A stretch of 40,590 nucleotides of DNA, taken from positions 1 through 40,590 of the forward strand of contig CANPZU010000022.1 in assembly GCA_947588825.1 (NCBI GenBank), in the 5' to 3' direction. Positions 6,485-13,999 of the stretch are shown here, one piece after another. The notes beneath the pieces were generated by a model. The model had not been told where the DNA came from and did no database searches. It saw only the letters and a program-made list of their open reading frames with translations. This DNA is from an uncultured Clostridia bacterium (lineage in GTDB: Bacteria; Bacillota; Clostridia; Oscillospirales; CAG-272). A program made the position numbers and the translations under genes. The stretch's first letter is position 1, and each line of letters starts with the position of its first letter.

Positions 6485-7710
6485 GCGGCGAGGCAAAAGC
6501 CGCTCCCGCGCAGCACGCCTATCTATCGGCGAGCTCGGCGGAGCGGTGGATAAACTGTCCGGGGTCGGCGAGGCTCGCGGCGCTTTATCCGGAGAGACAG
6601 TCCGCCGTGACCGAAGAGGGACGCCTCGCCCACGAGGTGGCTGCGGTGCTCATAGCCGGAACCGTCGGCGACCTGACCGACGCGGAGCTCAACGCCGAGC
6701 TCGATAAGCTCAGACCGGAGGTCGACGCGTTCTATGCCGAGCATACCGACATGACCGGGAGCTTCGACGTAATGCGCAAAATCCTCGAGCCTTATGCCGA
6801 CTATGTCGCGGAGGAATTCTCGGAGGTCAGAGCGGCGGACCGCGCCGCGGTAATCATGACGGAGAAGCGCGTGGACTTCAGCAAATACGTTCCGGAAGGC
6901 TTCGGCACCGCCGACGTGATAATCATGGGCGAGAACCGCCTCAAGGTCATCGACCTCAAATACGGCAAGGGCGTTCCGGTCTCGGCCGAGAACAACCCGC
7001 AGATAAGGCTCTACGCTCTCGGTGCGCTCAACGAATTCGACGGCATCTATGAGACGACGGTCGACACGACGGTCAAGACGGTAATCTGTCAACCGCGTCT
7101 CGACTCAGTGACCGAGGAGGAACTCAGCGCCATTATGCTCATCCAGTGGGCGAAATCCGTCGTCAGACCGGCGGCGCTGGAAGCCTCCGGACCCGACGCG
7201 GGATTCAACCCCGCCGGCTCTTGGTGCGTCACTCACTTCTGCCCCGCGGCCGGACGGTGCAGAGCGCGGGCGGAGTATGTTCTTGAGGTCGGCGACTATG
7301 CGATAAAGGACCCGGGACTTCTGACCGACGACGAGCTGGGCGAGGTGCTCAAGCGGCTCGACCCGCTGCAGACCTTCGCGAAAAAAGCCGCAGACTACGC
7401 AATGAGCGCAATACTCTCCGGACATCCGATACGCGGCTGGAAGGTCGTCGAAGGCCGTGCAAGCCGAAAGTATAAGGACGAAACACAGGTCGCCGCGGCT
7501 GTCAAGGCAGCGGGGTATAACGAGGCGCTCATCTACGAGCGGAGTCTTCTCGGCATCACAAAGATGACGTCGCTGCTCGGCGCCAAGGAATTCCGCGAGG
7601 TCATCGAGGACGCTGACCTGATAACCATCTCGCACGGTGCGCCGAAGCTTGTACCGGAGAACGACCCGCGGGAGAGCTTCAACCCCGCGGCGGCAGACTT
7701 TGAAGATTAA
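6481..7710 (+). CDS. DUF2800 family nuclease-like protein
   Basis: A 409-residue protein of the DUF2800 family, regarded as related to PD-(D/E)XK nucleases such as Cas4 and RecB. It opens with the family signature LSASSAERWINCPGSARL. The candidate active site is DVIIMG, then VIDLKYGKG, with D and K in nuclease positions, and a conserved QIRLYALGAL follows. A C-terminal cluster CVTHFCPAAGRC could hold metal or an iron-sulfur centre. In this phage group the gene precedes DUF2815 and the DNA polymerase, so it probably acts in replication or recombination. Confidence 0.88.
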   Translation: MSGEAKAAPAQHAYLSASSAERWINCPGSARLAALYPERQSAVTEEGRLAHEVAAVLIAGTVGDLTDAELNAELDKLRPEVDAFYAEHTDMTGSFDVMRKILEPYADYVAEEFSEVRAADRAAVIMTEKRVDFSKYVPEGFGTADVIIMGENRLKVIDLKYGKGVPVSAENNPQIRLYALGALNEFDGIYETTVDTTVKTVICQPRLDSVTEEELSAIMLIQWAKSVVRPAALEASGPDAGFNPAGSWCVTHFCPAAGRCRARAEYVLEVGDYAIKDPGLLTDDELGEVLKRLDPLQTFAKKAADYAMSAILSGHPIRGWKVVEGRASRKYKDETQVAAAVKAAGYNEALIYERSLLGITKMTSLLGAKEFREVIEDADLITISHGAPKLVPENDPRESFNPAAADFED

Positions 7711-7723
7711 GGAGGAAATTATT

Positions 7724-7996
7724 ATGGCAACCGTAAAACTGTGTGACCGCTGCGGAGCGGTCTATCGCAAAAACAAGACCGTTCGTCAGTCGCGCACCGG
7801 CGGCAAGCTTACCGTAACGGGACTCGCCGTGCGTTTCGAGGACGGCTCTTTCGCCCCTGCGAACGGATTCGACCTATGCGACTCCTGTCTCGCCGAGCTT
7901 GAAAAGTGGCTTGACAGGGACAAAACCGGCCCGATGCAGGCCTTCCTGCGCAAAAAGTTAATAACCAAAGGAGGCGAGGACGGTGGCGAAAGCTAA
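7724..7996 (+). CDS. Zinc-ribbon protein, copy 1 of 3
   Basis: A 90-residue protein with CDRCG near the N-terminus and CDSC near residue 59, a four-cysteine zinc ribbon, followed by a Leu/Lys-rich tail. AAGGAGG before the ATG at 7724 fixes the start. It is the first of three adjacent related proteins with the frame CDRCG(A/K)xY, then LCDxC. Role unknown; small zinc ribbons of this kind often bind nucleic acid or protein partners. Confidence 0.75.
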   Translation: MATVKLCDRCGAVYRKNKTVRQSRTGGKLTVTGLAVRFEDGSFAPANGFDLCDSCLAELEKWLDRDKTGPMQAFLRKKLITKGGEDGGES

Positions 7997-8198
7997 AATA
8001 TGCGACCGGTGCGGAGCAATCTATCAGGATAATCTCGTAAGCAAAAATTGTAAAGCAATCGGCGGCGTCACTCTTTGCGATAAGCACGACATAGGCATAG
8101 AAGAGACCCACAAAGACCTCTGCGACGACTGCCTTAAATCGCTCGATAAATGGCTGCAAGAAGGGAGTAAAGAACATCATGCAAGCAAAAAAGTGTGA
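7983..8198 (+). CDS. Zinc-ribbon protein, copy 2 of 3
   Basis: A 71-residue paralogue of its two neighbours. It has ICDRCGAIYQDN at the start and LCDDCLKSLDKWL near residue 47. The GTG start at 7983 follows GGAGG and overlaps the first copy by 14 bases. It lacks the long insert of copy 1. Confidence 0.72.
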   Translation: MAKAKICDRCGAIYQDNLVSKNCKAIGGVTLCDKHDIGIEETHKDLCDDCLKSLDKWLQEGSKEHHASKKV

Positions 8199-8415
8199 CC
8201 GCTGCGGCAAATATTACGACGAGAACAAAGAGACCTATACCTGCGAGGACGGCTTCAAGATTCCGGTCGGAGGCTTAGTCAAAACGATAGGAAAACGGAG
8301 CAAGAGAGGCTTTGAAGGTGAAAATATCGGAGGCAGTCAGTTAGACCTCTGCGACGAGTGTCTTACCTCGTTCGATATTTGGGTACTGTTCTATAAAAAC
8401 AAAGAAAAGGAGTAA
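8179..8415 (+). CDS. Zinc-ribbon protein, copy 3 of 3
   Basis: A 78-residue paralogue (KCDRCGKYYDEN, then LCDECLTSFDIW). It overlaps the second copy by 20 bases and is followed closely by the DUF2815 gene. The two cysteine pairs are kept while the intervening segment differs in length and sequence, which fits tandem duplication with divergence. Confidence 0.72.
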   Translation: MQAKKCDRCGKYYDENKETYTCEDGFKIPVGGLVKTIGKRSKRGFEGENIGGSQLDLCDECLTSFDIWVLFYKNKEKE

Positions 8416-8421
8416 ATCATC

Positions 8422-8979
8422 ATGGCAAAAAAAGCAAAGTTAATAACCGATACGAAGGTCGTAACCGGAAGATGCCGGCTTTCCTATCCTCATCTCTTTG
8501 AGGAATACAGCGAGAGCGGGAAATATCAGTGCGTCCTCCTTATCGACAAGGACGACCGCGACACGCTCGGAGTCATTAAAAAGGCTATCGAGAACGCAAA
8601 GGAACAGGGCAAAGCGGGAAAGTGGAACGGGAAAATCCCCGGAAGCTATAAGGGTCCGCTGCACGACGGCGACGAGGTCGAGGACCGCGAGGGTTATGAA
8701 GGCTGCTACTACCTCAGCGCTAAGAATGGAAGACGCCGCCCGCAGGTCGTCGACGCCAATATGGAGGAAATCCTTGACGAAGACGAGGTATATGCCGGCT
8801 GCTATGTCCGTGCCTCGATAACCTTCTTCCCCTATAACACCAACGGCGCCGGCGTGGGCGTTGTGCTCAATCACATTCAGAAGCTCGGCGAGGGCGAGCG
8901 CCTCGGCGGAGAAGTCAGCACGGCCGAAGACGACTTCGGAGACGACCTCGGCGACGCCGAAGACGACCTTCTTGACTAA
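8422..8979 (+). CDS. DUF2815 ssDNA-binding-like replication protein
   Basis: A 185-residue DUF2815 protein. The family is thought to have an OB-fold related to T7 gp2.5-type single-strand-binding proteins. Features are the opening GRCRLSYPHLFEEY, the basic middle (KAGKWNGKIPGSYKGPLHDGD) and a strongly acidic tail (DDFGDDLGDAEDDLLD), which is typical of proteins that recruit replication partners. It lies directly before the DNA polymerase, whose start overlaps its stop. It probably coats or anneals single strands during phage replication. Confidence 0.85.
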   Translation: MAKKAKLITDTKVVTGRCRLSYPHLFEEYSESGKYQCVLLIDKDDRDTLGVIKKAIENAKEQGKAGKWNGKIPGSYKGPLHDGDEVEDREGYEGCYYLSAKNGRRRPQVVDANMEEILDEDEVYAGCYVRASITFFPYNTNGAGVGVVLNHIQKLGEGERLGGEVSTAEDDFGDDLGDAEDDLLD

Positions 8980-11062
8980 GCCGGAATTTGTCGGCATCGA
9001 CCTCGAGACCTTCAGCTCCGTCGATATCGACCGCGGGGCGTATGCCTATGCCGACAGTCCCGACTTCGAGATACTTATCGTCTCCTATGCCCGGAGCGAC
9101 CGCGACGACGTGCTGACGTTCCTGCCGCGCCGGTTCGCAAGGAGGCCGGGCGTTATCGTCAGCGGCTCGCCGCTTCTCATCGACGACTCGCCGGTATTCA
9201 CCGGACTCGACGGCGACGAGGACGAATTCCTCGAGCTTCTTAAGGACGACAGCGTCATCAAGACCGCGTATAACGCAAACTTTGAGCGCACATGCTGCCG
9301 GCGATACTACGGCGTCGACTGCAACCCCGATGCCTGGCGCTGCACCGCTGTCCTCGCCGCGACTCTCGGACTCCCTCCGAGCCTCGCGGGCGTGGCGAAG
9401 GTGCTCGGTCTTCCGGAGGATAAGCAAAAGCTTAAGACCGGCCGCTCGCTGATTCAATACTTCTCGAAGCCTTGCGCGCCCACCGCGAAGAACGGCGGCC
9501 GCACCCGCAACATGCCGCGCGACGACCCCGCGAAATTCCAGCTATACATCGACTACAACAAGCAGGACGTCCGCGCCGAGCAGGGTATTCTCAAAGAGCT
9601 CGCCCCGTTCAGGCCGAACGAGAAGGAACAGAGGCTCTGGACGGTCGACCAGATAATCAACGACCGAGGCGTCCGCGTCGACCTCGACTATGTCACCGGA
9701 ATCACGGCGCACGATGACGCGCGTCAGATTGAGCTCATCGAGGAGAGCCGGGGCATAACCGGTCTGCAGAACCCGAACAGTCTCGCACAGCTCAAGCCGT
9801 GGCTCGCAGCGCACGGTGCGCCCGAGCTGTCCGAGTCGCTCTCTAAGGACGCGGTCGCCGAGGCCTTGTCCCGAGATATCGAGGACCCCGACGTGCGGCG
9901 CGTGCTCGAAATCCGACAGGCTCTCGGCAAAACGTCGACCTCGAAATATACCGCGATGCTCGAATCCGTCTGCGCCGATGAGCGGCTGCACGGTATGCTC
10001 CAATTTTACGGCGCGAACCGGACGGGCCGATGGGCGGGCCGAATCGTTCAGCTTCAGAACCTTCCGCAGAACCATGTCGAGGGCCTTGACCTCGCGAGGC
10101 AGCTCGTAGCCGAAAAGGACTTTGAAGGCCTCGAGATGCTCTACGGGGAGCCGGCACAGATATTCAGCGAGCTGGTGCGCACCGCTCTCATTCCATCGGA
10201 AGGCTGCCGCTTCGTGGTGTCGGACTTCTCGGCCATTGAGGCGCGCGTCATCGCATGGCTCGCCGGGGAGGATTGGCGGCTTGACGTCTTCAAAAACGGC
10301 GGCGACATCTACTGCGCGAGCGCTTCGAGAATGTTCGGCGTACCGGTCGAGAAGCACGGTCCGAACGCCCACCTCAGACAGCGCGGAAAGGTCGCGGAGC
10401 TCGCTCTGGGTTACGGCGGCGGAGTCGGCGCGATGAAGGCAATGGACAAGGCCGGCATGATTCCGGAAGAAGAGCTCCCGAAAATCGTGAAGCAATGGCG
10501 CGCTGCGTCGCCGAAAATCGTGAGGCTGTGGCGAACCTTTGAGGCCGCGGCAATCAGAGCGGTCGAGGAACGGCGGCCGGAGCGCTCCCCCGTCCGCGTC
10601 ACCGTGGCGAGCGGTGCCGCCAAAATCGAATTTTACACCGCTCTCGTCTGCGACACGCGCTGCCTCTTCATTCGGCTGCCTTCCGGCCGCCCGATATGCT
10701 ACTGGGGAGCGACGGTCGACCGAGGAGGCGAAGGCGACGCCCTTAAATACTGGGGTCTCGGCAAGAAGAACAGCAAGCAGACGAGTACATGGCTGCAGCT
10801 CGATGCCTACGGCGGGAAAATCACGGAAAACATTATCCAGGCGACCGCGCGCGACTGTCTCGCCGAGAAGATGCTGCAGGTCTCGGACATGGGTTACAGA
10901 ATAGTCGCCCACGTCCACGACGAAATGATTATCGACGCGCCGAAAAGCGACGCCGACGCCGCCCAGACCGTCGATGCGGTCATGGCCGAGCCTATCAGCT
11001 GGGCGCACGGCCTTCCGCTTAAAGGCGGGACCTATGAGTGCGAATACTATAAAAAAGATTGA
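8972..11062 (+). CDS. Family A DNA polymerase with 3'-5' exonuclease
   Basis: A replicative polymerase of about 696 residues. The N-terminal exonuclease has D10 and E12 in GIDLETFSS and the later YNANFER motif. The polymerase motifs are A (D418 in SDFSAIEARVIAWLAGE), B (RQRGKVAELALGYGGG) and C (H649-D650-E651 in HVHDEM). The frame is open back to 8861, but sequence before 8972 is only the shadow of the DUF2815 tail. The TTG at 8972 overlaps the previous stop and gives the family's usual beginning, so coupled translation is likely. There is no clear ribosome site of its own. Confidence 0.95.
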   Translation: MTKPEFVGIDLETFSSVDIDRGAYAYADSPDFEILIVSYARSDRDDVLTFLPRRFARRPGVIVSGSPLLIDDSPVFTGLDGDEDEFLELLKDDSVIKTAYNANFERTCCRRYYGVDCNPDAWRCTAVLAATLGLPPSLAGVAKVLGLPEDKQKLKTGRSLIQYFSKPCAPTAKNGGRTRNMPRDDPAKFQLYIDYNKQDVRAEQGILKELAPFRPNEKEQRLWTVDQIINDRGVRVDLDYVTGITAHDDARQIELIEESRGITGLQNPNSLAQLKPWLAAHGAPELSESLSKDAVAEALSRDIEDPDVRRVLEIRQALGKTSTSKYTAMLESVCADERLHGMLQFYGANRTGRWAGRIVQLQNLPQNHVEGLDLARQLVAEKDFEGLEMLYGEPAQIFSELVRTALIPSEGCRFVVSDFSAIEARVIAWLAGEDWRLDVFKNGGDIYCASASRMFGVPVEKHGPNAHLRQRGKVAELALGYGGGVGAMKAMDKAGMIPEEELPKIVKQWRAASPKIVRLWRTFEAAAIRAVEERRPERSPVRVTVASGAAKIEFYTALVCDTRCLFIRLPSGRPICYWGATVDRGGEGDALKYWGLGKKNSKQTSTWLQLDAYGGKITENIIQATARDCLAEKMLQVSDMGYRIVAHVHDEMIIDAPKSDADAAQTVDAVMAEPISWAHGLPLKGGTYECEYYKKD

Positions 11063-11073
11063 GGTAAACGAAA

Positions 11074-11517
11074 ATGAAAAAATATAGATTAACCCTTGAA
11101 AACTTAGCACAGGCTCGCAGGGCATATTGTGCAGGCAATCGCGATGGCAACTGTGTCGACTGTCCGATATACACGGAACAAATAAAGGCCGATTTAAGTT
11201 GTGGCGAATTTGTGGAAAGATACCCCGACAAGGCCGCCGAGCTGATGGGTCTCGAGGTCATCGACGTGCCGCCGGTGCTCACCGAGCAGGAACGCGCTCT
11301 GTGTAAAATGCTCGGAGCGAAGTATGTAAGCAAAGAGGACGCGGACGGTCCTTTTGACCCCGACCGCGCCGAGCTGTGGACAGATAGACCGGAACGCCCC
11401 GGAAAAGTCTGGCAGTGCAACGGCCGCTTCCGCGGTATCGCCAGCGTGGACGCGCGGCTCTTTCCGTCAATCGAACCCGGAGAGCTCGCGGAGATTGAGG
11501 ACGATGAGGAAGAATGA
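11074..11517 (+). CDS. Hypothetical cysteine-containing protein
   Basis: A 147-residue acidic protein. It has four cysteines in the first 43 residues (YCAG, NCVDC, LSCGEF) and a C-terminal half containing KVWQCNGRFRGIASVDARLFPSIEPGEL, quoted only for its start KVWQCNGRF. AGGT lies before the ATG. It follows the polymerase by 11 bases and overlaps the next gene. Family and function not recognised. Confidence 0.65.
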   Translation: MKKYRLTLENLAQARRAYCAGNRDGNCVDCPIYTEQIKADLSCGEFVERYPDKAAELMGLEVIDVPPVLTEQERALCKMLGAKYVSKEDADGPFDPDRAELWTDRPERPGKVWQCNGRFRGIASVDARLFPSIEPGELAEIEDDEEE

Positions 11518-11750
11518 CCTGTCGTAACTGCGGACTTAAGACCCGCTATATGTACGTCGATGAATGGACTGAAAAGGAGGCTGAGACGAAGATGACTAAC
11601 GAAGAGAAAATAAAGAGCATGAGCCGGGAGGAGCTTGCCAGGTATCTGCTCGAACTAAAATATCCGTACTGTGCCGAGCGCAACTGTCCGGAAGACCATG
11701 ACTGCAAGGCTTGCGCTATGGACTGGCTTGGCGAGGAGGCAAAAGAATGA
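11514..11750 (+). CDS. Small cysteine-rich hypothetical protein
   Basis: A 78-residue protein with CRNCG at the start and a C-terminal pattern CAERNC then CKAC, which could bind zinc. The ATG at 11514 overlaps the previous stop. A second ATG at 11592 follows AAGGAGG by 11 bases and would give a 52-residue form. Role unknown. Confidence 0.6.
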   Translation: MTCRNCGLKTRYMYVDEWTEKEAETKMTNEEKIKSMSREELARYLLELKYPYCAERNCPEDHDCKACAMDWLGEEAKE

Positions 11751-11968
11751 ACCCTATGGCGACGGTCGAGTATCTGCTCCGGCAGTATGCAGCGAACCTC
11801 GCCGCCCACAACTGCGCCGCGGACCCCGGCCTCGCCTACTTTTATCTCGGTAAGGCCGAGATGGCGCAGGAGATTATCGAGGAGCGCTTCGGCATGACCC
11901 TCCGCGAGACCAAGACCGAATACATCGCCGAGAACAGCGTATGCTCGGTGCGGGTGAGAAAAGACTGA
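11747..11968 (+). CDS. Small hypothetical protein
   Basis: A 73-residue protein beginning MNPMATVEYLL. GAGGAGG lies nine bases upstream, and the start overlaps the previous stop by ATGA, which favours 11747 over the in-frame ATG at 11711. It is mostly helical with no motif I recognise. Confidence 0.6.
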   Translation: MNPMATVEYLLRQYAANLAAHNCAADPGLAYFYLGKAEMAQEIIEERFGMTLRETKTEYIAENSVCSVRVRKD

Positions 11969-11989
11969 CACAAAAGGAGGCCGGGAGTC

Positions 11990-12853
11990 TTGGGCATTAA
12001 ACGCTGGACGCAGGAAGAGATTGAGTACCTCGAAAGCCGATGGGGCGAGCTATCGGTGCCGGGTATCGCCCAAAGGCTCGGCCGCTCGGTCGAGGCGGTA
12101 CTGATTAAGGCGAACCGGCTCGGTCTCGGAGGCCACCTTAGCGGCGGCACCAAAATCACACTCTCCCGGCTATGTAAAGCGCTGGGAAAAGCGGGGTACT
12201 ATCACAGCGCAACAACGAGATGGATAAGCCTCGGCCTCCCCGTCAGCTACAGAAAAACAGTCAGAGGCCGGCACATTATGATTGACATCGACGACTTCTG
12301 GGAATGGGCGGAGAAGAACAAGGACGTCGTCAACCTCAGCCTCATGCCGGAGGGAGCTCTCGGCCGCGAACCCGGCTGGGTAAAGGAAGCGAGGCGCGCA
12401 CGGTTCTCCGAACAGCGCAAGACCTCTCCGTGGACAAAGGACGAGGACGCTAAGCTCATACATATGCTCGAGTCCGGCCGATATACCTACGGAGAGCTGA
12501 GCGAAAGACTCATGCGCTCAGAGGGCGCAATCAAGCGGCGCATATCGAAGCTCGGCACTCCCTGCCGCGCAAGGCGTAAACCCGCGAAAAAGTGGACCGC
12601 CGAGGAGACCGAGCAGCTTCTGAAGCTGAGAAGCGCGGGGCACAGCTGGGAGGAAATCGGCCGCCGGCTCGGCCGTTCCGGCATGGCGGTTCGGGGTAAA
12701 TATGAGCTGATTCTTAATCCCGAATATGCAAACCCCTACCGCCGAAAGACGGAAAGTCCCGGCGAAAAAGAGCTCCCGGCGCGGCGGTCAATACACGCCA
12801 AAACGCCCGAGGAGCTGCTCAATGAACTAAAAGAACAAGAGGAGGAGAAATAA
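11990..12853 (+). CDS. SANT/Myb-like multi-HTH protein
   Basis: A 287-residue protein with three SANT/Myb-like DNA-binding units: KRWTQEEIEYLESRWGELSV near 5, SPWTKDEDAKLIHMLESGRY near 146 and KKWTAEETEQLLKLRSAGHS near 203. Each starts with the same W-T-x-(E/D)-E pattern and ends with a recognition-helix region such as RLGRSVEAV or RLGRSGMAV. Between units 1 and 2 lies a DNA-binding or helix-turn-helix-like insert (LSRLCKALGKAGYY). A TTG start follows AAAGGAGG. It probably binds DNA at several contacts, for example at the origin or for regulation. Confidence 0.75.
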   Translation: MGIKRWTQEEIEYLESRWGELSVPGIAQRLGRSVEAVLIKANRLGLGGHLSGGTKITLSRLCKALGKAGYYHSATTRWISLGLPVSYRKTVRGRHIMIDIDDFWEWAEKNKDVVNLSLMPEGALGREPGWVKEARRARFSEQRKTSPWTKDEDAKLIHMLESGRYTYGELSERLMRSEGAIKRRISKLGTPCRARRKPAKKWTAEETEQLLKLRSAGHSWEEIGRRLGRSGMAVRGKYELILNPEYANPYRRKTESPGEKELPARRSIHAKTPEELLNELKEQEEEK

Positions 12854-13194
12854 TGCCGAAACAAAAGATAGGCTATATCGAAAAAATAAACCAAGAAAAG
12901 AACCCGGGCATAAATGAGCGGTTCAGATATTTGGAGAGTAACTATACGCGCCGTATCGGACCTCGCAGCGACACCGTCCACTCAAAGATTTTCTACCGCT
13001 CGCTTGATTACGAGGAGGTCGAAAGCAACACCCGAATCATGAAGAAGAACCCGCGGCTTATTCTCGTCACTGAACCCTTTTTCGTCGATGACGAGCTGCG
13101 GGAGCGGGTCACAAACTGGGTCAAGTGGGCGAATCAAGCCGACCCGAAAGACCTTGACCCTTGGCACGGTCTGATAAACAGCAAGGAGGATTAA
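12853..13194 (+). CDS. Hypothetical protein
   Basis: A 113-residue basic protein. The start overlaps the previous stop (TAATG) and an AGGAGG lies upstream. No signal peptide, membrane segment or motif is visible. Aromatic and charged residues are spread evenly, as in a small soluble domain. Function unknown. Confidence 0.6.
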   Translation: MPKQKIGYIEKINQEKNPGINERFRYLESNYTRRIGPRSDTVHSKIFYRSLDYEEVESNTRIMKKNPRLILVTEPFFVDDELRERVTNWVKWANQADPKDLDPWHGLINSKED

Positions 13195-13196
13195 CA

Positions 13197-13610
13197 ATGG
13201 AAAAAATACGACCTATAGACGCGAACGCCGCCATCGAAAAGCTCTTAGACTATGTCACGGAGCTGGACGGCGATATCTCCCGCGGCGTCCCCGAGGACGA
13301 CATCAGCTACGCAATAGACGAGGTACCGACGCTCGACTATGCGCCGGTTATCCATGCGCACTGGATATATGACCCCAACGCGCACGATTACAATTTGGGC
13401 GGGTATATATGTAGTAACTGCAAGGAAATAAACAAAAATCTGTCAGGCATTAAAAGCATAAATCCTATGATGTTCAAGGGTTCGCGCTTTTGCCCTAATT
13501 GCGGCGCAATCATGGACGGAGATGCAGAAAAAAAAAAAAAAAAAACGACCAACTATGAATATCTCACAGGCCTGTCCGCGAAAAATCAAGGAGAGGAGGA
13601 AACAGCATGA
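13197..13610 (+). CDS. Zinc-ribbon phage protein with an 18-A run
   Basis: A 137-residue protein of a common phage type. It has an N-terminal helical part (IRPIDANAAIEKL) and a C-terminal zinc ribbon (CSNC, then CPNCGAIMDG). AAGGAGG lies before the ATG at 13197. After the ribbon the gene contains 18 consecutive A bases (13528-13545), read as a run of lysines. One A more would end the protein at once after NDQL, near where such proteins normally stop. One A fewer opens another tail. The length at this point may therefore vary by slippage or by sequencing error. Confidence 0.7.
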   Translation: MEKIRPIDANAAIEKLLDYVTELDGDISRGVPEDDISYAIDEVPTLDYAPVIHAHWIYDPNAHDYNLGGYICSNCKEINKNLSGIKSINPMMFKGSRFCPNCGAIMDGDAEKKKKKTTNYEYLTGLSAKNQGEEETA

Positions 13611-13999
13611 CACGAAAACGGTTTATTAAGCTCGTAATGTCCAAAGGCTATAGCCGTAATTATGCGGCGGGCATGGCGGAAGCTTTTTCCGGACTGCGCA
13701 CGAAAAATCTTGTCACCGCACTGCGCGCAGCTAATCTCTTCACCGGCGGCGGCAGTTACGGCGACCTGTGGCAATTCTTTACAGAGTCGCATTATCGGGG
13801 TGCCGACGCATGGGGCATGTATCTCAGGCTCGTCGCGGACGCGCTCTGGGAACTCGCTAAATTAACCGCCGAAGCAGCGTCGCAAGCTATAAATGAAAAC
13901 GCGGACGGGCTCACCGCGTCCGAGGAGAGTCTGCGCCGGTTGGTAAACGCCACGGAGGACGCAGAAGAAGGGACCGACGAAGAAGATGAAGCAGAATAA
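13607..13999 (+). CDS. Hypothetical protein upstream of the primase-helicase
   Basis: A 130-residue protein with a basic first half, helical throughout (SKGYSRNYAAGMAEAF), and an acidic tail (EDAEEGTDEEDEAE). It starts in an ATGA overlap with the zinc-ribbon gene and overlaps the primase gene by 14 bases. Position suggests a replication accessory role. No family recognised. Confidence 0.6.
   Translation: MTRKRFIKLVMSKGYSRNYAAGMAEAFSGLRTKNLVTALRAANLFTGGGSYGDLWQFFTESHYRGADAWGMYLRLVADALWELAKLTAEAASQAINENADGLTASEESLRRLVNATEDAEEGTDEEDEAE

Noticed and set aside
9542-11125. Long minus-strand frame (527 codons) opposite the DNA polymerase
   Set aside because: It is the antisense shadow of a GC-rich gene with clear polymerase motifs; it lacks a ribosome site and any recognisable domain.
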